Shown here: one piece after another, positions 18,563 to 28,585 of the stretch
Layout of the letters: each line of letters opens with the position of its first letter
Numbering within the stretch: position 1 is the first letter of the stretch
DNA from: Humidesulfovibrio sp.
GTDB taxonomy: Bacteria; Desulfobacterota; Desulfovibrionia; Desulfovibrionales; Desulfovibrionaceae
DNA length: 64,000 nucleotides
NCBI RefSeq assembly: GCF_031082295.1
Contig: NZ_JAVHLD010000004.1
Location: 17,492-81,491 of the forward strand
Reading direction: 5' to 3'
The notes under the pieces: generated by a model
Told to the model about the DNA's origin: nothing
Databases searched by the model: none
The model's input: only the letters and a program-made list of their open reading frames with translations
Made by a program: the position numbers and the translations under genes

Positions 18563-19085
18563 GCACCTGTGCCAGCAGAAGAAAGCGCGCAGACACAAGT
18601 TCACTGAAGTCTCTGAGCAGGCACCGCAACTCTTCGGGACCGAAGAAATAGCTTTCCGTCTCTTCCGAAAGCGCATGTAAGACTGTCCCTTCCGGTCGCG
18701 ACAAATAAAAGACCGACAGGAATTCGTTGCCGTTTTCCAGGCTTGGAGAAATGGTCTCCACGAGACGCATTCGTTCCGCGTGGATGCCCAGGAAAGAGTC
18801 CACAGCTCTGGTCGCTGCGTCCTGCAAGGACTCCCCCATGTAGACAGGGGAACGCACCGGCAAGTCCCAACGCTCTGGCCCTTGGCCTCGCGGCCCTGGC
18901 TGCTTGCGCAGGTGCAGCCTCCCGGCATCGTCATAGAGCAACACAACAACGCTGCGGTGGCAAAGCTGCTGGCGGCGCACCTCAAGCGCAGGCATGGCGC
19001 ACAGGATACGATTGTGCTTGTCCATGACCTCAACCAGCGGGGTCTGGTCTGCGCTGGAAACGCTTGTTGCAGACGAAGTTTTCAT
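18528..19085 (-). CDS. NUDIX-fold protein with degenerate NUDIX box
   Basis: Idi-like N-terminus (VEVMDKHNRILCAMPALEVRRQQLCHRSVVVLLYDDAGRLHLRKQ); box reads GESLQDAATRAVDSFLGI. Confidence 0.7.
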   Translation of the reverse strand: MKTSSATSVSSADQTPLVEVMDKHNRILCAMPALEVRRQQLCHRSVVVLLYDDAGRLHLRKQPGPRGQGPERWDLPVRSPVYMGESLQDAATRAVDSFLGIHAERMRLVETISPSLENGNEFLSVFYLSRPEGTVLHALSEETESYFFGPEELRCLLRDFSELVSARFLLLAQVLKLQQRERRLA

Positions 19086-19162
19086 ATAAACTCTTTATGG
19101 TTGCGATGCGCGGCTTTCTCTGTGGTGCGCTGCCCGTGCAAAGATAGCAGGACAGGAGGCGG

Positions 19163-19657
19163 ATGCAAGATCAATCTGTGGTCACGCTCGGCGTGGCGGA
19201 CATCGGCGCGGTCATGGATCTTGAGCGCATGTGTTTCCGCACCCGATGGACTCGAGACCAGTTCCTCCTTGGCCTTGAGCGCAAGGCCTTCCGCATCCTA
19301 GGGATTCGGGAGCGTGGCGTGCTCATTGCCTACTGCGCCTTCTCGGTCATTGCTGGTGAAATGGAAATCATGAACATCGCGACGCACCCGTTTCATCGTC
19401 GCAAGGGACTTGGCAGGGCGCTTATGGCCGAAGTGCTGCGGAAGTGTGCAGCGGAAGGCGTTGCAGAAGGCTTTCTTGAAGTTCGAAGATCAAACGTTGG
19501 AGCCATTGACCTCTACGAGAAATTCGGGTTTACACAGATAGGTACACGCAAAAACTATTACCCGGACAACATGGAGGATGCGCTTTTGTTCCGCCTGGAG
19601 ATTCGTGGCGAACAAGGCGCAGATCCCTGCACACCACCTTCCGCAAAGGAGGCTTGA
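19163..19657 (+). CDS. rimI: Ribosomal protein S18-alanine N-acetyltransferase (RimI-like GNAT)
   Basis: EIMNIATHPFHRRKGLGRALMAEVLR...FLEVRRSNVGAIDLYEKFGFTQIGTRKNYYPDNMEDALLF. Confidence 0.9.
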   Translation: MQDQSVVTLGVADIGAVMDLERMCFRTRWTRDQFLLGLERKAFRILGIRERGVLIAYCAFSVIAGEMEIMNIATHPFHRRKGLGRALMAEVLRKCAAEGVAEGFLEVRRSNVGAIDLYEKFGFTQIGTRKNYYPDNMEDALLFRLEIRGEQGADPCTPPSAKEA

Positions 19658-19659
19658 GC

Positions 19660-20856
19660 ATGCGTTCCCTCGATCAGTTGGAAATTGGCGGCAAGAAGCT
19701 GCTCATCCGCGTTGACTACAATGTCCCCCTGGATGCCGGCGTCATCAAGGACGACATCCGCATCAGGGCGAGCCTGCCGACTCTCCGTCACGCCCTGGAC
19801 AAGGGCGCTGCCGTTATCCTGTGCGCCCACGCGGGCAATCCCAAGGGGCAAGCGGTGCCGGAACTTTCGCTGAAACCCATGGCGGCTCGGCTTTCAGAAC
19901 TGCTTGGCGTTCCGGTGCAGATGGCCCCTGACTGCGTCGGTCCGGTAGTGGAGCGGCTGGCGGCTGCGCTCAAACCCGGCGAAGTGCTGATGCTTGAAAA
20001 CCTGCGTTACCACGCGGAGGAGCAGGGCAAGACCCCAGAGGCTCGCGGTGACTTCGGGAAACGCTTGGCCTCCCTGGCGGACATCTACGTCAACGACGCC
20101 TTCGGCGTGGCGCACCGGCCAAACGCCTCCGTGGTCGATGTCCCCCGTCAGTCAAAGCTCTGCTGTGCGGGGTTTCTGCTGCGCAAGGAATGGGACTACC
20201 TCAGCGCCGCCATGACAAACCCCAAGCGCCCGTATGTCGCCATCTCCGGCGGCGCCAAGGTTTCCACCAAGCTTGGCATCATCCAGCACCTGCTGCCCCT
20301 GGTGGATCACTTGGTCATCGGCGGAGCCATGGCCAACACCTTCCTGATGGCCCAGGGGTATAACGTTGGCGCTTCCCTTGTTGAAGACCACATGCTCGAC
20401 ACGGCCAAAGTCATCCTTGACGAGGCAAACCGCATGGGCGCCAAACTGCATCTGCCCGTCGACTTCGTCTGGGGGACAGACCCGAAGCAGGCAGTGGCCT
20501 CCGGCACCTGCGAGGCCCACAATGTGCCCGAGGGAGCCATGTTGCTGGACATCGGCCCGAAGAGCCTCCTCGCATTCGGAGACTTGCTGCGCACCGCCAA
20601 AACCGTGGTCTGGAACGGCCCCATGGGACTGTTCGAGAACCCGGCCTTTGCCAAGGGCTCCATCGGCCTGTGCAAGCTTATCGCCAACCTGAACGCGCTG
20701 ACCATTGTCGGCGGCGGTGATACGGACTCCATGGTTCACGAGGCCCACCAGGAAACAAAGATGAGCTTCATCTCCACCGGCGGCGGTTCCTTCCTCGAAT
20801 TTCTCGAGGGCAAGGAGTTGCCTGCCTTTACTGCCCTCAAGGAGTGTGGCGCATGA
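19660..20856 (+). CDS. pgk: Phosphoglycerate kinase
   Basis: MRSLDQLEIGGKKLLIRVDYNVPLDAGVIKDDIRIRASLPTLRHAL...GPMGLFENPAF...GGGDT. Confidence 0.97.
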   Translation: MRSLDQLEIGGKKLLIRVDYNVPLDAGVIKDDIRIRASLPTLRHALDKGAAVILCAHAGNPKGQAVPELSLKPMAARLSELLGVPVQMAPDCVGPVVERLAAALKPGEVLMLENLRYHAEEQGKTPEARGDFGKRLASLADIYVNDAFGVAHRPNASVVDVPRQSKLCCAGFLLRKEWDYLSAAMTNPKRPYVAISGGAKVSTKLGIIQHLLPLVDHLVIGGAMANTFLMAQGYNVGASLVEDHMLDTAKVILDEANRMGAKLHLPVDFVWGTDPKQAVASGTCEAHNVPEGAMLLDIGPKSLLAFGDLLRTAKTVVWNGPMGLFENPAFAKGSIGLCKLIANLNALTIVGGGDTDSMVHEAHQETKMSFISTGGGSFLEFLEGKELPAFTALKECGA

Positions 20857-21608
20857 ACAAGCTTTTTGCCGCCAATTGGAAGATGCACAAGACGGCGTCC
20901 GAGGCCAAGCAAACCGTAGCGGAGCTTGTGGGCCTCACCTCCGGCAAGGTCAAGGCCGATCGCGAAGTCATGATCATACCCCCCTTCACGGCGCTTGCGT
21001 CGGCTGGTGAAGCTTTGCGTGGCGCGAAAAACTTCCTCCTCGGAGCCCAGAACTTCTATCCACAGAAGCAGGGCGCTTTTACCGGAGAGATCTCGCCGGG
21101 CATGCTGCTTGACGCTGGCGCGAGCTTTGCCCTCACTGGGCATTCCGAGCGCCGCCACGTGCTTGGCGAAACCGACGGTGTTGTCGGAACCAAGACAGCT
21201 TTCGGCCTGGAGTCTGGCCTGGGCATCATCCTTTGCGTTGGCGAAAAGATCGACGAGCGCAAGGCCGGTGAACTCCGGGCTGTGCTTGAACGCCAGATTC
21301 GCGCTGGTGTTCGCGATGTGCCGAAAGACATTGCTCCGGAAAAGCTTGCCCTTGCCTATGAACCAGTGTGGGCCATCGGCACCGGCGAAGTGGCAGGTCC
21401 CAAGGAAATCCTTGAGGCCCATGCTTTTGTCCGCACCATGCTTTCGGAAATTTTTGGCGCCTCCGCCTCAGAGATGCGCATATTGTATGGTGGAAGTGTA
21501 AAACCTGACAACGCTTCCGAGATCATTGCGCTTGACAATGTCGACGGAGTGTTGGTAGGAGGCGCGAGCTTGAAGGCTGACGAGTTCAGCCGCATCGTCC
21601 TGGCATAA
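20853..21608 (+). CDS. tpiA: Triosephosphate isomerase
   Basis: MNKLFAANWKMHKT...FALTGHSERRHVLGE...AYEPVWAIGTGEVA...ILYGGSVKPDNA. Confidence 0.97.
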   Translation: MNKLFAANWKMHKTASEAKQTVAELVGLTSGKVKADREVMIIPPFTALASAGEALRGAKNFLLGAQNFYPQKQGAFTGEISPGMLLDAGASFALTGHSERRHVLGETDGVVGTKTAFGLESGLGIILCVGEKIDERKAGELRAVLERQIRAGVRDVPKDIAPEKLALAYEPVWAIGTGEVAGPKEILEAHAFVRTMLSEIFGASASEMRILYGGSVKPDNASEIIALDNVDGVLVGGASLKADEFSRIVLA

Positions 21609-21640
21609 AGGATGCGACCGGTTTCAGTGAGGAGAAAACG

Positions 21641-22009
21641 TTGACAACCCTTGTTTTGACCATACACATCCTGGCTTGCGTCTTCCTGATCGTGTTTGTG
21701 CTTTTGCAGTCCGGACAGGAAGGAATGGGAGTCATCTTCGGTGGCGGTAGCGGGTCGGTATTCGGCAGCACCGGCGCAGGTGGCATTCTTGTGCGTGTTA
21801 CGGCTGTGCTTGCGACCATTTTCCTTGTTACTTCGCTGGCATATAATGTCTTGACAAAGCCGGCCAACCTGAGCGATGGTTCACTGATGCAGACTGGTGC
21901 AGCGGGCATGAGCGCTCCCGCACCTGTTCAAGCTCCCGCCCCTGGTGGAGTCAGTTTTGAAGAGAAGACCCTTCCCGTCCCGGCCCCGGCCGCTGGAGAG
22001 AAGCAATAA
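21641..22009 (+). CDS. secG: Preprotein translocase subunit SecG
   Basis: LVLTIHILACVFLIVFVLLQSGQEGMGVIFGGGSGSVFGSTGAGGILVRVTAVLATIFLVTSL. Confidence 0.93.
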   Translation: MTTLVLTIHILACVFLIVFVLLQSGQEGMGVIFGGGSGSVFGSTGAGGILVRVTAVLATIFLVTSLAYNVLTKPANLSDGSLMQTGAAGMSAPAPVQAPAPGGVSFEEKTLPVPAPAAGEKQ

Positions 22010-22016
22010 CCCCTGT

Positions 22017-22103
22017 GCCGAGGTGGTGGAACTGGTAGACACGCTACTTTGAGGGGGTAGTGAGAGAAATCTCATGGGGGTTCGAGTCCCCCCCTCGGCA
22101 CCA
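22017..22103 (+). tRNA. tRNA-Leu (anticodon GAG)
   Basis: GCCGAGGTGGTGGAACTGGTAGACACGCTACTTTGAGGGGGTAG...GGTTCGAGTCCCCCCCTCGGCACCA; long variable arm. Confidence 0.95.
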
Positions 22104-22112
22104 AGATGATTC

Positions 22113-22146
22113 AAGGAGATTGGCACAACGCTAATCTCCTTTTTTC
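22113..22146 (+). terminator. Rho-independent terminator after tRNA-Leu
   Basis: AAGGAGATT-ggcacaacgct-AATCTCCTTTTTTC. Confidence 0.85.
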
Positions 22147-22167
22147 TTTCTCTCTCTCTCGTTGACC

Positions 22168-23235
<1,068 letters not shown>

Positions 23236-23251
23236 AAACGGGCGCAGCGCT

Positions 23252-24541
23252 TTGCACGACGTAACGGCATACATCCTGGCGGGCGGGTTTGGTACCCGCC
23301 TTCGCCAGGTCGTATTCGACCGCCCCAAGGTCATGGCCGAGGTTCTTGGCCGACCTTTTCTCTACCACATCCTGGATCGTCTGGCGCGGGTCGGCATTGC
23401 CAAGGCCGTTATCTGCACCGGCTACATGGCGGAGCAGCTTGAAACCGCCGTCGGCTCGAGCTACCGCGGCATGTCCCTGGCCTATTCGCGCGAGGAGACT
23501 CCGCTGGGCACTGGCGGGGCTCTTCGCCTGGCCTTTGAGCGATTTCCGGCACGACTGGCCCTGGCCATGAACGGCGATTCATTGGTAGAGGCGGATCTTG
23601 GCGCCTACATCAATTGGTACGCCGAGCACGATTTCTTGGCGGCACTTCTGCTCGTTGGCGTGGACGACACCTCTCGTTTCGGCCGTGTCGATATGGACGA
23701 GGAGGGCAGGGTTCAGGCGTTCCGTGAAAAGGGAATCGTCGGCCCGGGACTCATCAACGCCGGCGTTTATCTGCTCCGCCCGGAATCCCTTGAGAGCATC
23801 CAGCCTGGCGCCACGGCTTCCATCGAGACAGGCGTTTTCCCTGGGCTGGCAACAACAGGTCGGCTTGGTGCTCTTGCCGTCCAGGGACGATTCTTGGACA
23901 TTGGCACGCCAGAGTCCTACATCGCTGCTGGACGCTTCTTGCGTGAATCCCGGCTGGGCAATGAACAGAAGGGCAGGGCGGTGTTTCTTGACCGCGACGG
24001 GACTGTCATTGCCGAGCGACACTACCTTCATGATCCCGCCGGGGTTGAACTTTTGCCCGGTGCCGCTGAAGGCCTGCGCGCCATGCAGTCACTCGGACTG
24101 CGACTTGTGCTCGTGACCAACCAGTCAGGTGTTGGCCGGGGCTACTTCGGTCGAGATGCCGTTGAGCGCGTGCACGGGAGGTTGCTGGAGCTGCTGGAGC
24201 ATGAAGGTGTCGATATTGACGCCATCTATCTATGTCCCCATGCGCCGGACACCGTCTGCAATTGCCGCAAGCCAAAGCCGGGGCTTCTTGAAAGGGCGGC
24301 GACAGACCTCGACCTGGATCCTGAACGGAGCTTTGTCATTGGGGACAAGGCTTGCGATGTGGACCTCGGTCTGGTAATGAACGCGACCACGTTCCTCGTC
24401 ACCACGGGGCACGGAGCCGGGCAGGTCGCAGAGTGCGGCGGCCGGGCCCACCATGTTGTCGGCAGCCTTGAAGAAGCAGCCCGACTTGTCGAATCCATCC
24501 TGGCCGCCCCCAGCGCTCGTGGCGGCGTGGAGATCATATGA
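23252..24541 (+). CDS. Fused HddC-like sugar-1-phosphate nucleotidyltransferase and GmhB-like heptose-bisphosphate phosphatase (HAD-IIIA)
   Basis: N-terminus AYILAGGFGTRLRQVVFDRPKVMAEVLGRPFLYHIL; C-terminus AVFLDRDGTVIAERHYLHDP...LVTNQSGVGRGYF...CPHAPDTVCNCRKPKPGLL...VIGDKACDVDLG. Confidence 0.9.
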   Translation: MHDVTAYILAGGFGTRLRQVVFDRPKVMAEVLGRPFLYHILDRLARVGIAKAVICTGYMAEQLETAVGSSYRGMSLAYSREETPLGTGGALRLAFERFPARLALAMNGDSLVEADLGAYINWYAEHDFLAALLLVGVDDTSRFGRVDMDEEGRVQAFREKGIVGPGLINAGVYLLRPESLESIQPGATASIETGVFPGLATTGRLGALAVQGRFLDIGTPESYIAAGRFLRESRLGNEQKGRAVFLDRDGTVIAERHYLHDPAGVELLPGAAEGLRAMQSLGLRLVLVTNQSGVGRGYFGRDAVERVHGRLLELLEHEGVDIDAIYLCPHAPDTVCNCRKPKPGLLERAATDLDLDPERSFVIGDKACDVDLGLVMNATTFLVTTGHGAGQVAECGGRAHHVVGSLEEAARLVESILAAPSARGGVEII

Positions 24542-25611
24542 TCATCTGCAGAACACCTTTCAGGGTTTCCTTTTTTGGCGGCGGCACCGACTACCCCGGT
24601 TGGTATCGCAAGCATGGTGGGCAGGTTCTTTCCACGGCCATCGACAAATATTGCTACATCACCTTGCGCTATTTGCCGCCCTTCTTCGAGCACCGCATCC
24701 GCGCCGTGTACTCCAAGATCGAGCAGTGCCAGACCCTCGACGAGATCAAGCACCCGGCCATCCGAGAGACCCTGCGCTTCATGAATTTCGACCGCAGCGT
24801 GGAGATCCACCACGATGGCGACCTGCCCGCACGTAGCGGCATGGGCTCCAGTTCGTCCTTCACCGTGGGCCTGCTGCACGCGATCTACGCCTTGAAGGGC
24901 CAGATGCCGAGCAAGGAACAGCTGGCGCGAGAAAGCATCCAGATCGAGCAGGACTTCATCAAGGAGACCGTTGGCTCGCAGGACCAGTGCGCGGCGGCCT
25001 ACGGCGGTTTCAACCACATCACCTTCCACAAGGACGGCGAGATAGAGGTACGCCCGCTGACTTTGTCCGCCACGCGCCTGGGCGAGCTCTCAGACCACCT
25101 CATGCTTTTTTACACAGGCATCATGCGTACTGCATCAGATGTCGCACAGACATATGTGGAGAACCTTGGTGCTAAAGAGCGACTGCTCAAGCAGATGCAT
25201 TCCATGGTGGACGATGGCATAAGGATTGTTCAGAGTAACCGCTGCATATGCGGTTTTGGTGAGCTGCTGAACGATGCCTGGACCGCCAAACGCGAGCTTT
25301 CCACAAATATCTCAAACGGTGTTGTCGACGAATACTATGAGCGTGCACGAGAGAACGGCGCCATCGGCGGAAAGCTTATTGGAGCGGGTGGTGGCGGTTT
25401 TCTTCTGCTGTTCGTACCGCCTTCTGCCAAGACACGCGTACGCGAGGCCTTGAGCGAACTGCTGCACGTTCCCTTTCAGTTCAATCGCCACGGCAGCCAG
25501 ATCATCTTCTACGAGCCCCAGTCAGAAGACTACAGAATGGCTGAACGCGATCGCAAAAAACGCGACATCCAGGTCTTCCGAGAGTTGGGGGCCATCAAGG
25601 ACAAGCCATGA
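24538..25611 (+). CDS. GHMP kinase, D-glycero-alpha-D-manno-heptose-7-phosphate kinase-like (HddA)
   Basis: MIICRTPFRVSFFGGGTDYPGWYRKHGGQVLSTAIDKYCYI...DLPARSGMGSSSSFTVGLLHA...LIGAGGGGFLLLF; ATGA overlap with upstream gene. Confidence 0.88.
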   Translation: MIICRTPFRVSFFGGGTDYPGWYRKHGGQVLSTAIDKYCYITLRYLPPFFEHRIRAVYSKIEQCQTLDEIKHPAIRETLRFMNFDRSVEIHHDGDLPARSGMGSSSSFTVGLLHAIYALKGQMPSKEQLARESIQIEQDFIKETVGSQDQCAAAYGGFNHITFHKDGEIEVRPLTLSATRLGELSDHLMLFYTGIMRTASDVAQTYVENLGAKERLLKQMHSMVDDGIRIVQSNRCICGFGELLNDAWTAKRELSTNISNGVVDEYYERARENGAIGGKLIGAGGGGFLLLFVPPSAKTRVREALSELLHVPFQFNRHGSQIIFYEPQSEDYRMAERDRKKRDIQVFRELGAIKDKP

Positions 25612-26579
25612 GTCTGACAAAAGACGCCAAACGCGGGATGCTTCGCACCATGTTGCGCATCCGCCGCGTTCAGGAGCGTATCGAGTCCGAGTACCTGAAG
25701 GACGAGATGAAGACTCCGGTTCATTTGTATATTGGCCAGGAAGCCATCGCCACCGGCGTGTGCGCCACTCTTCGCAAAGACGACGCCATCAACAGCAACC
25801 ACCGTAGCCACGGCCACTACCTGGCCAAGGGCGGCGACCTCAAGGCCATGATGGCCGAGCTGTTCTGCCGCACCACGGGCTGTTCCAAGGGCTACGGCGG
25901 CTCCATGCATCTAGTGGACGTGGAGCACGGCAACCTGGGCACCTCTGCCATCGTTGGCGGCGGTATACCCATCGGCACGGGCCTTGGCCTTGCTTTCCAA
26001 ATGCAGAAGCTTGACCGTGTAAGCGTTGTATTCTTCGGCGACGGTGCGGCGGACGAGGGAACGCTTTATGAATCTCTCAATTTCGCCATGCTGAAGAACC
26101 TGCCCGTGGTCTACGTCATGGAGAACAACGGCTGGGCCGTGTGTTCGCCCACGGCCACCCGCCACTGCGGCGACAACGTCTTCCACAAGGGCGCGCAGGA
26201 CCGGCTCTTCTCGGCCAAGATCGACGGCAACGACCCCGAGGCGGTGTACGAGACCACGCTCAAGGCCGTAGAACGCGCTCGGCGGGGCGAAGGGCCATCC
26301 TTCATCGAGTGCACGACCTACCGCATCCTTGGCCATGCAGGTTGTGTGTCGCAGGACCCCAAAGGCTATCGCGATCCGGCTGAAATCGAGTCCTGGCGCG
26401 AGCGCTGCCCGGTGTGCGCCTATCAGTCGAAGCTCCAGGCCGAAGGCGTTGTCAATGCAAGCTTCCTGGCAGATGTCGAGGCCGAGATCGCCGCGGAAAT
26501 CGACGTGGCCTTTGATTTCGCCCGCCAGAGCCCGCTGCCCACGGCGGCTGACCTGCACAAATATCTCTTCTGCGAGTAA
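25608..26579 (+). CDS. TPP-dependent dehydrogenase E1 component, alpha subunit-like
   Basis: RRVQERIESEYL...HLYIGQEAIATGVCATLRKDD...NHRSHGHYLAKGGD...GDGAADEGTLYESLNFAMLKNLPVVYVMENN (TPP motif). Confidence 0.9.
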   Translation: MSLTKDAKRGMLRTMLRIRRVQERIESEYLKDEMKTPVHLYIGQEAIATGVCATLRKDDAINSNHRSHGHYLAKGGDLKAMMAELFCRTTGCSKGYGGSMHLVDVEHGNLGTSAIVGGGIPIGTGLGLAFQMQKLDRVSVVFFGDGAADEGTLYESLNFAMLKNLPVVYVMENNGWAVCSPTATRHCGDNVFHKGAQDRLFSAKIDGNDPEAVYETTLKAVERARRGEGPSFIECTTYRILGHAGCVSQDPKGYRDPAEIESWRERCPVCAYQSKLQAEGVVNASFLADVEAEIAAEIDVAFDFARQSPLPTAADLHKYLFCE

Positions 26580-26582
26580 GCC

Positions 26583-27638
26583 ATGCCCTGGTCACGCATA
26601 AGGCCCGATACCAACGAACCCGAATTCATGAGCGCCGCCGTGGACGGCGGTCTGCAAGGCCGCCGCATAAGCTACGCCGAGGCCACCAACGAGGCGCTCT
26701 CACAGGCCCTCAGCCTGGACCCTCGCGTTTTCGTCATGGGGCAGGGTGTGGATGACCCTTCCGGCATGTTCGGAGCAACCAAAAACCTGCACATGGCCTA
26801 TGGCCGCGAGCGCGTCTTCGACACGCCGCTGGCCGAGACGGCCCTGTCCGGCATTGCCGTGGGTGCGGCCTTGGGTGGCATGCGTCCCGTGTACTTCCAC
26901 AACCGCCCGGACTTCCTGCTCCTGGCCATGGACCAGCTGGTGAACCACGCCGCCAAGTGGTTCTACATGTTTGGCGGCGCTGCCAATGTGCCGCTGGTGT
27001 TCTGGGCTTGCGTGGGCCGTGGCTGGGGCTCCGCCGCACAACATTCCCAGGCCTTGCAGGGGCTGTTCATGCACGTGCCGGGCCTGAAGCTCGTCATGCC
27101 CTCCACCTGCTTTGATGCCAAGGGGCTCATGCTCGCCGCCATCGCGGACAAGAACCCTGTGCTCATCATTGACCACCGCATGAACTTCAAGCAGCGCGGC
27201 ATTGTTCCAGAAGAGCCCTACACAGTTCCCATCGGCAAGGGCGTCATCCGCCGCAAGGGGACCGACTGCACGGTGGTGGCCGTGTCGCACCTTGTGACCG
27301 ACGCCTTCATCGCCGCGCAGGAACTGGCGGGGGAGGGCATCGAGGCCGAGGTCATCGACCCGCGCACACTGCGCCCTCTGGACGAGGACCTGATCCTGGA
27401 GTCCGTGTCCCGCACGGGCAGGCTCGTCATCTGCGATACCGGCTGGAAAACCGGCGGCGTCACCGCCGAGATATCCGCCATGGTCGCGGAAAAAGGCTTC
27501 CAGCACCTCAAGGCACCCATAGCCCGCGTGACCAACCCGGACCTGCCCACCCCCGCTGGGTACACCTTGGAACAGGCCTACTACATCGGCAAGGACGACA
27601 TTCGCAAAGCCATCGTCCGGACAGTTCGCGGCCAATAG
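26583..27638 (+). CDS. TPP-dependent dehydrogenase E1 component, beta subunit-like
   Basis: RRISYAEATNEALSQALSLDPRVFVMGQGVDDPSGMFG...RVFDTPLAETALSGIAVGAALGGMRPVY...EAEVIDPRTLRPLDEDLI. Confidence 0.9.
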   Translation: MPWSRIRPDTNEPEFMSAAVDGGLQGRRISYAEATNEALSQALSLDPRVFVMGQGVDDPSGMFGATKNLHMAYGRERVFDTPLAETALSGIAVGAALGGMRPVYFHNRPDFLLLAMDQLVNHAAKWFYMFGGAANVPLVFWACVGRGWGSAAQHSQALQGLFMHVPGLKLVMPSTCFDAKGLMLAAIADKNPVLIIDHRMNFKQRGIVPEEPYTVPIGKGVIRRKGTDCTVVAVSHLVTDAFIAAQELAGEGIEAEVIDPRTLRPLDEDLILESVSRTGRLVICDTGWKTGGVTAEISAMVAEKGFQHLKAPIARVTNPDLPTPAGYTLEQAYYIGKDDIRKAIVRTVRGQ

Positions 27639-27640
27639 CA

Positions 27641-28567
27641 ATGAAACAGACGCCGAAGATCTTCGTCGCCGGGAGCGCCAAGGCCCTGGGGAGCGCCATT
27701 GTGCGCGCCTTTGCTGAGCAGGGCCTGACCAATGTCGTGGGAGCAGGCGCAGCCGAGCCTGATTTGCGCACACAGTCCGACGTGGACGTTCTTTTCGAGA
27801 CTGAGCGGCCTGACTGGGTGGTCTACGCCGCGGGCAAAGCCGGTGGCATCGGGCTGAATCGCCGCGCCCCGGCGGACCTTATCCTTGACAACCTGCTCTG
27901 CGCGACCCACGTGATCCATGCGGCCCAGCGCTTCGGCGCCAAGAAGCTCCTGTATCTCGCCAGTTCCTGCGTGTACCCCAAGGATGCGGCCCAGCCTATC
28001 CGCGAGGACAGCATGTATGCCTCACCCCTGGAGCCGACGAACCTGGCTTACGCGGTGAGCAAGCTGGCCGGCCTGGAGCTTTGCCGCGCCATGCGCCAGC
28101 AGCACGGGCTTGACTTCAACATCGCTGTGCCCACCAACTATTTCGGCCCCGGAGACGACTTCAGCCCCGAGAACTCCCACGTTGTGGGAGCGCTTATGGC
28201 GCGCATGCGCGAGGCCAAGGCCAGGGGCGACGAAGCCCTGTCCATCTGGGGGACAGGCAAGGCCCGGCGCGAGTTCCTGTACGTTGACGACGTGGCCGCC
28301 GCCGCCGTGTTCCTCATGCAGGGCCATAGCTGGGACGGGCCACTGAACATCGGCTCGGGGGTGGCTGTGTCCATCGCTGAACTCGCAGTCATGCTTCAGG
28401 AAATTTCCGGCTTTTCGGGCCGTCTGGACTATGATACGAGCAAGCCCGACGGCATGCCCGTCAAGGTGCTGGATTCCTCGCGCCTGGCTCAATTGGGCTG
28501 GTCGCCCAAGGTGGACTTTGCCGAAGGCCTGCGCCGCACCTACGACTGGTATCTCAACCAAAAATAG
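27641..28567 (+). CDS. GDP-L-fucose synthase-like NAD-dependent epimerase/reductase (WcaG family)
   Basis: KIFVAGSAKALGSAIVRAF; LASSCVYPKDAAQPI; AYAVSKLAGLELCRA; NSHVVGALMARMREA. Confidence 0.85.
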   Translation: MKQTPKIFVAGSAKALGSAIVRAFAEQGLTNVVGAGAAEPDLRTQSDVDVLFETERPDWVVYAAGKAGGIGLNRRAPADLILDNLLCATHVIHAAQRFGAKKLLYLASSCVYPKDAAQPIREDSMYASPLEPTNLAYAVSKLAGLELCRAMRQQHGLDFNIAVPTNYFGPGDDFSPENSHVVGALMARMREAKARGDEALSIWGTGKARREFLYVDDVAAAAVFLMQGHSWDGPLNIGSGVAVSIAELAVMLQEISGFSGRLDYDTSKPDGMPVKVLDSSRLAQLGWSPKVDFAEGLRRTYDWYLNQK

Positions 28568-28585
28568 AACAACCGCGAGGTTTGC

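Noticed and set aside
22145-22162. TCTCTCTCTCTC low-complexity run as a possible phase-variable repeat
   Set aside because: Very short dinucleotide run between two terminators and outside any coding frame; no evidence for switching.
26700-27773. 357-aa minus-strand ORF antisense to E1 beta and the WcaG-like gene
   Set aside because: Spans two well-supported sense genes; composition typical of antisense GC-rich frames.
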